Assembly: GCA_028564705.1 (NCBI GenBank)
Contig: JAPXFQ010002662.1
Span: 682,001 to 746,000 of the forward strand
Reading direction: 5' to 3'
Length of the DNA: 64,000 bases
From: Apricaphanius iberus
Taxonomy: Eukaryota; Chordata; Actinopteri; Cyprinodontiformes; Aphaniidae
The translations under genes and the position numbers were made by a program. Numbering within the stretch: the first letter of the stretch is position 1; each line of letters begins with the position of its first letter. Shown one piece after another: positions 23,216 to 33,740 of this stretch. The notes under the pieces are model-generated. The model saw only the letters and a program-made list of their open reading frames with translations, was not told where the DNA came from and did not search any database.

Positions 23216-23621
23216 TTGTTACACTTGCAGATTTTGTAGAATCCTACCATGTGTATTTGACTTCAGTAGAGTCTCTGTTTTATCTTTAAATATTACATCT
23301 TATTTTTCATATGCTTCCACTTGCCTATCACTTTGCTGCTGAAACACAAGGACAAAAAGAAGGGATTGTTTTCTATTTAAATATAGTAGTGCTTTAGAAA
23401 TTGGTGAAAATGTTTAAGCTCATCATTTTCTATATTTGGCCGATGGTTTTTGTAAACATATTAATTTTGTATTCAGTTTTAGAATTAAAAAAACTGAATG
23501 AGGGAATGCTTTCTGCTTCAGTTGAATGAATTTAAGGGAATTGTAATAATTGCTATTACTAGAAAAAAATCACTGACATCGTATTTCAGTTTGATTAAGT
23601 TCAGTCTATTTACATATAGTC
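23216..23621. other. AT-rich DNA, nothing recognised
   Basis: No supported feature. Confidence 0.4.
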
Positions 23622-24130
23622 ACTGGAGGCTGGCCACTAGAGGGCACTAGGGTGTCGCCCCACCACTCGCAACTTGCCATATTACCTTTATTAAAACTTG
23701 GAAGAAATTAGCATAACATAAAAATGTTTTGAAATGTATGTATGTTTTCGTTAAGATGTGCAAGATATATAATATATACTTTATGGTGACTTGAGTTGTT
23801 AGACTCATCAGCGTGACTGAGGATTTACTTCCGCCTTGTAGCACAAAAATCTTTTCCCATAGACTCCGATTAAAAGTTGTATATGCGCAGTAGCTCCTCT
23901 CAATCCAAGAGATAGGTCGATTTGGGGCGCAGGAAGGTGCGCCTTGATGGGGCGAAGTTAACTGATCACCCCCCTCCCACTGTAGAGCTGACATTAAACC
24001 AACATCACAAACAGTTGGAGATAAACGAAAAGAGATGCAAAATGGAGAGCGAGAAAAATAAGAATTCAGTTATATCACTCAAAACAAAGGTGGTTGATAG
24101 AACAAAATAGCAGGAGAAGCTTGAGGTAAA
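23622..24130 (+). mobile_element. Possible end of a hAT-like DNA transposon
   Basis: Begins with cactggaggctggcc, resembling the terminal repeats of several fish hAT families. It contains the start of a small, Lys/Glu-rich frame at about 24,041 (MESEKNKN...) that ends after some 20 codons. Transposases of such elements often start this way. No matching right terminus and no transposase core were found, so this call is weak. Confidence 0.3.
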
Positions 24131-24811
24131 ATAGGTCGGACCTGATCATCAGCCAAATATCTAGATCAATCAGCAGTAATACGAGAGAATAAAAGCACCA
24201 TATTTATGTTGGTTTATGCATTTTGGCTCACTGTATAGCTTCAATACATTTCATAGTACGTTAACGCTGTGTTAAAATGCGCATTATTCATTTAAAGGGA
24301 AGTTTTTGGACTTAAATCAGTGCTAAATGATTAGTAGAAGTTTGCTACTTCACAATAAGAGCATTCATTCCCAATGTTTACACTGATGACCATAGACTTT
24401 TATCTGCTGCTTGTTTACCAGTTTGAAAATGGTAAATTGTGACATTTGATTACTAAGTCTGTACTACATTTGACTCATGTGATGTTGAACACAGTTGCTT
24501 ATATCCAAATGTTAAGTTTATCAATACATTTTGGTTATTTCTACCTTAGTTGCATTTGTTATTTTTCATATAGGATCATACCTACATTCATGTCCCTCCT
24601 CACATTTATGTCACCCAAAGCTGTATCAGCAGCGCAGTGTGACTTACTAAGCATAAACATGTTTGCGCCAGCTACTTTAGCATCTATTTTTAGCACTTCT
24701 GAAAAGCATATCTTAATTTAGTATTACCACATTCAACATAATATTATTGACTAACAAAATTAACATTAACACACATTATAAACTAAGAGTAATTAACACT
24801 CTAATGGCCTT
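24131..24811. other. AT-rich DNA, nothing recognised
   Basis: May include further decayed transposon sequence. No ORF with any recognisable domain. Confidence 0.35.
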
Positions 24812-24902
24812 AAACCTGTGATGGACTGGCGACCTGTTCACGGTGTACCCCGTCTCTCGCCCGTTGACACCTGGAGATAGGCACGAGCAGGGATGGATGG
24901 CC
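24812..24902 (+). mobile_element. SINE 3' fragment
   Basis: Matches the 3' part of the SINE at 5451 in opposite orientation: gatggactggcgacctg, ggtgtaccccgtctctcgcc and the GGATGG tail. The head is missing. Confidence 0.75.
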
Positions 24903-25306
24903 ATAAACCTGAGAGCTATGTAAATATTTACCTGCTTTTCCCCCAAAGACGCATCATAACGCACGGCGCTCTCCTCACGTCTCCACCTGGTTAAGATGGG
25001 CTGAGCGCACATGATCCTAGTGAATCCTCATTAGTTTTTCACGTAGTGGTTAACCTTCCTGGACTCCAATTAATAAAATGTAATAATCATATACAATACC
25101 ACAATGATAATTGGCAATATATATGACATTTTAAAAACAAAATTACGACATGCTGCAGTTTTAATCAGTCTAAACCTGCATTATGATGTGTGCATGCAGC
25201 AGAGAGCAGCGCATGTACACTGCATGAGTTACATTTATTAGCCTACTGACAAACAAAAAACAGAATTCACAGCATTTTAGCCTAATTCTTGGGCCAAAGA
25301 CGCATT
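24903..25306. other. Spacer, nothing recognised
   Basis: AT-rich; no supported feature. Confidence 0.35.
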
Positions 25307-25510
25307 ATGTATCCATGCACATTATTACTCCTCTCTCTAGCCTTTGTGCAGCTCACATTAGCGGCCGCAAACTCCTCATTTGAACACTGCTGCTTGCACC
25401 TGTTAGAAATTGCTCACACAATCTTAGCAAATCACCCACAAATTAAGGACAACCCATTCACGCAAATTTTTAGCGCCACAACCCCCGTAGTGTTTCCTTC
25501 TCTACAGTAG
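25307..25510 (+). CDS. Short unidentified ORF with signal-peptide-like start
   Basis: I do not recognise this ORF. From the ATG at 25,307 it encodes 67 residues. The start is MYPCTLLLLSLAFVQLTLAA, a hydrophobic run followed by small residues that would be a plausible signal peptide with cleavage near Ala20. Next come a possible N-glycosylation site (NSS) and a Cys-Cys pair (EHCCLHLL). An upstream TTG extends the frame but is unlikely as a start. The end reads ...cttctctacag|tag, which resembles a splice acceptor more than a natural stop, so this could equally be chance. No matching downstream exon was found. It lies between a SINE fragment and decayed repeats. It could be a first exon, a relic or noise. 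Confidence 0.15.
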   Translation: MYPCTLLLLSLAFVQLTLAAANSSFEHCCLHLLEIAHTILANHPQIKDNPFTQIFSATTPVVFPSLQ

Positions 25511-26519
25511 CAGTCTGTGTTGCACTAAACCTGTTGAAGTCTCTGCTGAAATCACACTTGTCGTGGGCTAGTCCCGTTAAGAAGATGCTAAGGGTTGTCC
25601 GACATTGATAAGAGAAAGTCAGCTTTACATACAGAAAATGTTGGCCAGTTAGTTTGCCTTAGCAAAAGATAAATATTTTAAAAGGAAAATGTGTGAATGT
25701 GATGGTGGAGAACAAAACAAAAATTCCATTGATCTCTCCTTTATTTCATTAAAAAAGAGCAACTGCATCTGGATTTGTCCATTATTTAAACCAAAAACTG
25801 TAGTTTTTTTAGTCATATTGAGGAATGTTAATTTGTCATGATTAATTCACGGCTACCCTGTGATTAATTCGATAAACGTGTACGACAGCCATAATATCTA
25901 GCCATCAAAGTCATAGATTTCATAAAGGGAAAACCTAATCTATCTAACGACAACTCAGCTGCAGCCATCACCTCTAAGCTGTTGCCACAGAAAAGTGAAA
26001 CTCATCTGCAGGAATGTTGGATGGTTTAGGTGTATGTCAAAGTAACAAGCACATACGGTTTCCCAGCAAAGCCATGTATTGCAACAAGTTGATCGATGGG
26101 CTCCACAGTGTTGCGCTTGAACAAGATCATTGAACATAGGCCTTCATATTTTTGCTGAACTTGAACTGAACTCACTGTATTTTGTCGGATGAAAGATATA
26201 ATGAGCGCATTCATCCTGCCGTTTGTGAGCGAAGCTCTTTTTGCAATATAATTTTGTTGAAGAGAGTGCCAAATTCCATGGAGTCTTCCAGACAGAAGCC
26301 TGACTAAAGTCATGGCTCAAACAATAGGCATTAGTGGTCAATACAGCGTCTCCTCTTTATATTGTCTATGCTGTTAACAAAGGGGCCTTAAAACAGGGGA
26401 AACATCCAATCTGGCAACACTAGTAACCGTGGCCCACCACACATATAATCAAATTGCAAACCATGGAGGTGAATGTCCACAAAAGCAGCAGCGGGACTAC
26501 TTCATTAGTGATCTGAGGG
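25511..26519. other. Single-copy DNA; possible transposase relic at 26,026-26,313 (-)
   Basis: The reverse frame at 26,026-26,313 contains AKRASLTNGRMNALIISFI, which has a faint look of the segment before the catalytic core of hAT transposases. Too little matches to name it. Nothing else is seen. Confidence 0.2.
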
Positions 26520-27200
26520 CAGAGATGGGTAGAGTAGCCAAAATTTGTACACAAGATAGAGCAGTACTACGTCAACTTACTTTTTACTCAAGTAAAAGTA
26601 AAAAGTAGTTATTGAAGAAATCACTAAAGTAAGAGTAAAAAGTATTTAATTGAAAGGCTGCTGTAGTATACTTAGTAACTATTTAACCGCAACATTAGAT
26701 TTAATATTTTAAAATCATTTAATGGACTGACAAAATTATTGCCAGGTGCAAATTTTGGTATGCTAAATGTATACCAGTTTACAAATAAACATCATAATTA
26801 CAAAATAACAAATTCGATATGTATACTTTGTTAGAACAGGGTGGAGTACTTTCGTTGACAAAGTATCGGTGATCTCCAAATGGCACAACAGGCTAAGCAA
26901 ATGGACTATTATTACTACATGTGTACAAACAAGAGAGATGTCAATATAACATAAAGTGTCGGTTGGTATGTGACTCATGCTTGTGTGATTAAAATATTTT
27001 GTTTAGTCAATTCACTGGTTACTTTTGTTGGGTAGAGTATACATTTTTTCCCTCTAGTAAGAGTAGTGAAACTTCATAATAGTATTACTCAAGTAAAAGT
27101 AAGAAGTACACCAAAGTAAAAATACTCATACTACATTTTCCCAGAAAGTTACTCAAGTGAATGTAACTGAGTAAATATAACTAGTTACTATTCATCTCAG
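26520..27200. mobile_element. Non-autonomous DNA transposon of the GGGTAGAGTAG family
   Basis: The left end is cagagatgggtagagtagc and the right end is gttactattcatctcag, an imperfect inverted pair. Subterminal blocks rich in actcaagtaaaagta occur on both sides (26,585-26,610 and 27,085-27,120). This layout belongs to a fish DNA-transposon family I recognise by its ends. There is no transposase, and no clear target duplication is visible. Confidence 0.6.
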
Positions 27201-27274
27201 ATGGAGTGTAATAGAACACCACAACATGTTGGAAAAATATGACTTTTATTTATTTTTTTATTTTATTTTTTTTT

Positions 27275-30200
27275 ACGTGTCCTGTCTAGCAGTATGCTAC
27301 TCAGAATTGGTGTCTGAGTACCAAGTACAAGCCCAACAGTTTTACTTTCCCAAGCAGAGTAGTACAGCTTCGCTGTAGTACGCCACTTGATGTATATGTA
27401 TGAAAAATCTTTATTAGTGATTACTGTGGGTTCAATTTCCTGACGTCATGGACACTAAACCGAGACAAGAAGGGAGAAAGGAAGAAGGTGAAGAAAAGAA
27501 ACCGGACCAACAGAGGCGCGAACTGACGACACAAGACAGGGAGGCAAACAAAGAACACAAGAAAACATCCCAGTCCTCCACCTCTGCCGGACGGCAGAGA
27601 AACAGTAATAAAAAACAAAAACAACAAACTGTACAGAACCAAACCAATAGTTCGGATCTAGTAGAATAAACTAAGAATTACACATTCAATACACACAAGC
27701 ATGGATTAATGAACATAATACAAATGTTTCTGGTAAGCTCCTGTGAACAACTAACTAATGATGAGAGAGATCGCAGTGACGAGCCCACGGGCTCAGCCGG
27801 AAACCGGCTACGCCAGGCCGGGCCAGGGTCAGGATCCGGAGGCCACGGGGACCAGGGGCACCCCGCCCCCCAGCGGGGCCCCAACCAGGGACCAGCCGAC
27901 AAGGGCCCCCCCGCCGCCGCAGGCAAGGGGGACCCGCAGCCAACCGACGGACAACACACGCCGCCGCCACCCCGGACCAATACCCATCGCCAACAACCCG
28001 GCCCGCCCCCACACACCCACACGCCAGGGAGCCACAGCAAGAGCCACAGCAGATGTACGCCCTCCCCAGGCCGCGCCCAGCCGGCACCTGGACATCCAGA
28101 TCTTCCAGCTCCCGGGTCCATATCCCGCCCCACGTAGGGCGCCAAGATCAGGGGCCCAGCCAATGCCGGACAGCCCCCCCCAGGTGAACAGACCAGCCAT
28201 CAGAAGTCCTGGAACCGGCAGGAGGCCTGGCCGCCAGGCACGGTCCCCACCGATCCAACGGACGGCACCAACCTACTCTACAACCCCGGCACCCCCATAA
28301 GAGGTGCCCCAGTCAATCCAAGGAGGACGTTGGCCCGAAACAGCGGCCGCCCGACACACCGGACCACCCAGGACCCGCCCGACATGCACCAGGACCGAGC
28401 CGGGCCGCAACCGGGACTCCCGGCCCCAGGCATCGAGAGCCATCATCAACCAGCGGGCAGGAGCAACCATCACCGACGGGGAGTGACGGGGAGGGAAGAA
28501 GATGCATCAGGCCAGAGAGCAGCCAAGCACCCAACCTGACAGGTAGACATAGACAGACAGAGACACTCATACGTACCCTCCCTCTCATGCGTACACATTC
28601 TTACAAATACAGGACATACGAAAAAAGGACGCTATACACTCATTCATACTCCCCATACGTACACTATACTCCATACTCCCAGGCCCAGGGACAGACGCCC
28701 CAATAGAGAACCCTGCCCCTGCACCCAGGAGACAGACCCCTTTGCCCACCAGGACGGGGACAAGCAGACCGGCAAGGCCCCCACACCGGCAAGAGCAGCC
28801 CACCAGCCCAGGACCCCGACCAGACGGCCTGATGTTCTATCAGGGCTCCGACCCCTGATGGTCCAACGAACAGGGGTGTGGAAAGACCCCCCCAGCCTCT
28901 CTCCCCCCGCTCAATGTGGTGTTGTTGCGTGTTGTTCTAATGTGCACTTAAAACAGAGGGGTGGGACATGGGAATACTGCCGGGTACCCCCATCTCCCCC
29001 CCCGGGCCCTCAGTGTCTAGATGCGTTTAAACAGTGGGTGCCGGCACCACAGGCGAGGCCCCCCACAACGGGCCCCTATAAGGGGCCCCCCATGAGGGGT
29101 CCCGCCCCCAGCGCCAATGCGCCCCACCGCCAGGTCCCTACATGTGCGTTCCATGTAAATGTTGCAAGTGTAAGTGTCTAAGTTGCTCAATAAAATCGGG
29201 ACCCAGGCCGCCACCGGGTAGCGAAGACCGAAGCTCCATCCCGCACCCCAGTGACGTGCCCACGTCTCAAGGCCTTGTGAATGGTAGAATGAAGGAGCAG
29301 GTGGACAGAGGCATGGGGATGGGGAGAAAATAACTGGGGTGACCATTGCCAACCCCAGGGAGCCAGCTCCCCTGCTGACTCCAATTGGCACCCCCGTTCG
29401 GCCCGATCCACCAGGGGTGGGAGGCCCCAGCACGTCAAGTCGGGGCCCACGGCAGGGGCACCCCGGAGCCCCATGGGGGCCCCGGCAATCCACCAGCCCC
29501 CTTCCCAGGGGCATACCTAAATCCTTCCCAACATTCACACTGCTAACAAAACACATGTCACTAGACACCCAGGTTGAGTTTAGCCCCCCCCTCCCCCTCA
29601 ACACCCTCCCCCCTCCCGTCCCAAGCGCACCCTGTTAAAAAGAGCGCCTGTGCTAGATGGTAAAAAGCCTCCCCGCCAATAAGAGACGCCCCAGGCACCG
29701 TCAGCGTCCGAGGGCCCCCGCGCCGAGGCCGGAACCCGGCGCACCACTGACTCGGGTACCCCGGACACGTCGCGCCAGGCCCGTGAGCAGACCGGAGTCC
29801 CAGGCGGCCAACCCCCAGACCGACATCCTCCAGCCTTGCTACTACCGCCCGATGGCCGGGAGGCAACAGAACCAAGCACCTCCACCCACCAGCCCACACC
29901 CCACCAACCGGTCAGTCACCGTGGAGGCCGACCAACACCGGCCAGAGGCCCCCACCTCAGCAGCCCCCCGAGCGCTAAGACCAAGACCCAGGAGCCATGT
30001 CCAATGTCAATATAGCCGATCGGGCCCGGAGACGCCGGCCACCCGCCGCGGCCTCTCGCCGACGCCCGGACGCGGCAAGGGGCCACCGGGGAGCAAGCGA
30101 CAAGAACCAGCCCGGGGAGATGGAAAAGGCAGCAGCGCCCGCCAACCACCGGCCGACCACAGCCCCACCCCCCCACCCCCCAGCCGGCACCGACGGCAGC

Positions 30201-30598
30201 GGCCGCCCCTGGCCAAGCCCCAGCCAGGGCCCCAGCCGGGGTCACGCCGCCCCAGAACCCCGAGCCCCAGGCCCAGCCCAGACCCTCCCAGAGCAGCACA
30301 GCACCAGGCCAGTAACCCGTGTCCGCCAGCACGACCCCTCTAAGGCGCCGCATGCAGCCACTAGGAGTCACCACACAAAGCCCCCAAAGTCCCACCCCAG
30401 GTGAGAGTCACGGCACCTACTGCCCCAACCGCATGCGGACCCACCCCCAGGGACCTCCCTGCAGTCACCACCAACCCTTAAGCTCCACATCGGCAACCAT
30501 GTCCCACAGAACGGAATTAAGGGCCCGACCCCACTAGGTGATGGAACTGATCAAGGGTGACCAGAAAGATTGATCAGATGTGGAGGCAGATGCCGTTT
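27275..30598 (-). other. Long G-rich 3' UTR of the L1-like element
   Basis: Read in the element's sense direction, this 3.3-kb segment is extremely G-rich, with many runs of four or more G (for example opposite 27,865-27,875, 28,993-29,000 and 29,586-29,600). Such runs could form G-quadruplexes, a feature reported for mammalian L1 3' UTRs. Several overlapping ORFs on both strands (Pro/Arg-rich on plus, Gly/Trp-rich on minus) come from this composition. They are broken differently in each copy, so they are not genes. Confidence 0.75.
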
Positions 30599-31466
30599 CT
30601 AGACCAATGTAATCCAGAAGGAGATCTCTATATATTGATTAATATTCAGAGTATTTTTATTTTTCCAGTTCAAGAGGATATTTTTCTTAGCGATGCATAA
30701 GGCGATGTAAAATAATTGCATAGACTTTGTATCCATGGTAACTTCATCTACATTTCCCAGCAAGCAAACTGCAGGAGCAGGTGTGATATTACATTTCAGA
30801 CACTTTGATAGATCTTCACATATCTGGTACCGATATTTCTTAACAGGTGGGCAGAACCAAAGAGCATGAATATAATTGTCTGGTAGATTGCTTGTACATT
30901 GTAAACAGGTATCAGACGGCGTATAACCCATCTTGAACATCCGTTGCCCTGTATAATGCACTCTATGAAGGATTTTATATTGTATTAATCGTAGATTAGG
31001 ATTTTTAAGAAATTTGAAGGTTCTTAATGAAATTTGAGACCAGAGGTTTTGGTCAATTGAGATGGACAAGTCCATCTCCCATTTTGAAATAGGAAGGGCT
31101 ATTGATTCATCTATTCTATTTAATGTTTTGTATATTTTAGATAGCAGTTTGGGAGGGTTAAGATTAAGGAAGTCTAAAACTTTTCCTGGAATTTGTAAAT
31201 CAACTGTATTGAGCCTAAATTTATTTTTTATAATTGATTTAATTTGTTGGTATTCTAAGAATTTATTCTTGTTAATTCCGAATTGTGTAACCAATGTATT
31301 AAATTGGATAAAGTCTGTTCCATCAAATATATGCTCCAGGTATTCAATTCCTTCACAACTCCAGCCTGGAAAGTTGATCATGCATTTTTTTTGTAAGATA
31401 TCCGGGTTATTCCAGATGGATAGTAAATAGTAAATCTTTTGGAGCCGGGAACTTAAGAATGTGAAT
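30599..31466 (-). pseudogene. L1-like ORF2 C-terminal region
   Basis: This encodes the end of the LINE replication protein, beyond the reverse-transcriptase core. The longest open stretch runs from 31,381 to 30,599 (260 codons). Seen: KWEMDLSISI, LIQYKILHRVHYTGQRMFKMG and a CLQC...H....C cluster (CLQCTSNLPDNYIHALWFC). That cluster has the zinc-knuckle pattern and context of the L1/Tx1 C-terminal domain. Coding homology continues upstream to about 31,466 (KFPAPKDLLFTIHLE, then IWNNPDILQKKC in another frame), so there is at least one frameshift near 31,420. The polymerase and endonuclease domains are absent through 5' truncation, and no full-length copy lies in the window. Confidence 0.85.
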
Positions 31467-32754
31467 TATGACTTCAGCTAGTTTATTATGAAATGTGTGA
31501 ATTAAAATTTGAACAAGTTCATATATAATTTGAACTTACCCAACACTGGCTATTCACCACACCTATCTTAATGTGATACAGGATTGGAAGATGTTGCTAA
31601 AGGCTATTCTGCAAAAGCTGATAAGAATAATATCAAAGATGGCCTCCAGCGCCTCACCAGAGATCATGGACCAGAGAACAGGTATAGCTTGTGTGGGCCA
31701 AGGGTCTAGCTCCAGCTGAATACAGTACATTTAAAAAAAAATTACATCCAACCTGAAGTATTAAAGAGGTCTAAGGTCATTTTCTAACACATATGAAAGT
31801 GTACCAATCAAAAGCAACCAAAAATACTTATAGAAAGACTGTGTGTAACAGCATATCAGCATATGTGCACAATATATATGGCTCTGTTTTAGGGCCAAAA
31901 CTAAAACTACTGCGGCATGGTGTGGTGTATTAGTTAGTACAGGGACCCCATGTGCAGAGGCCTTTCCCCTCGGACCAGTCATCCAGGGATAGACTCCCAT
32001 TCTTGCTGACCTTTGCCCTATGCCTTCTCCCAGTCTTCTCTCCTTTCTACACTGTCCCAGTTCAAATAAAAGCCACAACAGTCGCAAAACCTTTTAAAAT
32101 TGGTATTTTACACTCAGTGGGTGATACGTCCTTGTTGCAGGTAGCTATATCCATTCCAAAGCTAGCTACTGTTTGGCCGGCATCAGTAACTGAGAAGGAG
32201 ACCACTCATTTGCTTTAACATTGGAGAGGCCAGTGACTACTGCTTAGGCTGGTCAGCCAAGGGATTGCCCTTTGCTGTTCAGTTAATATGGATAGGCTGG
32301 TGTTAGCATTGGAGCACACAGATATTTTATAACTTTTTTTTTTTTACGGTTCTCATACAAAAGCTATGAGCAACATGCATTAACAGGTGTTCCTTTAAAA
32401 GAATGTACTGTTATTTACCGTAATATCAAGTGTAAATGTTAAGTGTAACACAGAAATACACAACATTATTGTAAATCTGAGATACTAATGTATTGCTATA
32501 AGCCATGGTGTTAGCCATTTTCTCTTCTCATATATGCTGGTAGATGGGGCAGTTTCTTCTACTGTGAATATATGTTTTATGTCGAATATTTATGCTTTAT
32601 CTCATGCTGAAATAACAGTGAATTCTGTTCAAGGAACACCTGTCAATGCAATTAACTTATAGGTTTTGTTTGTCAGTCGTTTTTCTTAATATAGTTTTCA
32701 CTTTTTATAGTTTTTGCTTGCACATCTAATAAAGCGGGCAACCCAGTCTAGGCA
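31467..32754. other. Single-copy DNA, nothing recognised
   Basis: No exon or repeat family identified. A (T)n run lies at about 32,336-32,345. Confidence 0.35.
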
Positions 32755-33010
32755 TGCTAGTTGCTAGCCTTTCCAATGCCAACACCAGCCTTTCTATGCC
32801 GGTGTTAGCAAAGCACAGACAGGCTGGTGTTAGCAATAGACAGAGGGAGAAGACAATCCAGCGAATGACCAGCCTGCGTACAGTATGCTATTCACTAGCC
32901 ACTATAATTCTAATGCAAGTGAGGGGTATCCTTAACAGTAATGTTGGGAGTAACAGTGTTTAAGTATAACAGCATTTAAGTATAACAGCATTTAAGTATA
33001 ACAGTGTTAC
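32755..33010. repeat. Short repeated words and a 16-bp tandem repeat
   Basis: The word aggctggtgttagca occurs at about 32,820 and 32,292. Related or inverted forms (tgccaacaccagcct, tgccggtgttagcaaag) lie at 32,776-32,812. Immediately after is a 16-bp tandem repeat, aacagcatttaagtat, in about three copies (32,952-33,004). The taagtataacagtgttac segment and the following gttac/gtaac words resemble the ends of a fish DNA-transposon family. Confidence 0.5.
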
Positions 33011-33740
33011 TAACAGCGTTATTTTTTAACTAACTGAGTAATCTAATTAACTACTTTTTCTATCATCGTAATGCTGTTACTGTTGCTTGAGATATAAAGT
33101 GCAGCGTTACTACAACGTGGTTGTACAATAATTTGCTCGGTTGGCAGACATCCTGCGTGCTCTCACTCTCTCACAGCATGCTGTAAAGACTGCAGTGAAC
33201 TTAGGTCTAACTTGGATACTTAACGAACATTCGTTTCAGTCACCCTCCAACGTCTCACAGAGAACTGCACCGATAGAGTGGATACATCGCTGCTGAAAGG
33301 TTGCTCCTGAAGGTGGTGTTTTTGGTTAGGGTTTGGTTTGCGACAAACCCACATTTATTCCGGAAAATACCCGTGAGTCCTCTTTTCAGGGGAAAGCCAT
33401 ATTAGATGATTTCTTTACTTCTACAAGAGCCCGGATGGACAAAGCGCGCGGAACAAGCCCGCTATTAAAACATTGATTTCCCTTCAAAATGCAAAAACGA
33501 TCGGCCATAAATTCATTTTTACCTCTTCGCTAGTTCCAAGTGATGAAAGAGAGACTGATGTGCTCGTCAGGTTGCTGCAAATAGATAATTCTCAGGGAAT
33601 TGAGCGTTTGAAAACAGCACTAGTTGGACCTCCGTTGTTGAGTTTCTTACTCGAAGACACAGATACCGCATACTTGTGATAATTTAGTTATGCACTGCCC
33701 CCTACTGGCCTAAAATTACACACTGTGCCTTTAAGAAAAA
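33011..33740. mobile_element. Probable decayed DNA-transposon sequence
   Basis: The right part ends with gcactgccccctactggcc and acacactgtgcctttaag, words I associate with the terminus of a dispersed fish DNA transposon. The ORF at 33,473-33,679 shows no known domain. The left boundary and the superfamily are undetermined. Confidence 0.3.

Larger units (their letters stand above)
27246..31466 (-). mobile_element. L1/Tx1-like LINE, 5'-truncated, longest copy here
   Basis: The minus-strand order is the C-terminal part of ORF2 (31,466-30,599), a 3.3-kb G-rich 3' UTR (30,598-27,275), and an impure poly-A tail (27,273-27,246, seen as a T-rich tract on the plus strand). The 3' part up to 29,325 matches the insertion at 16,412-18,673 almost base for base. 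The octamer tatgactt occurs at both edges (27,238-27,245 and 31,467-31,474) and may be the remnant of a target duplication, but at eight bases this is weak. A segment of about 290 bp present in the other copies is missing after 27,765. Confidence 0.85.

Noticed and set aside
29657..30343. 228-codon Pro/Arg-rich ORF
   Set aside because: Same cause: antisense to the G-rich 3' UTR, no domain, overlapping ORFs of equal length on the other strand.
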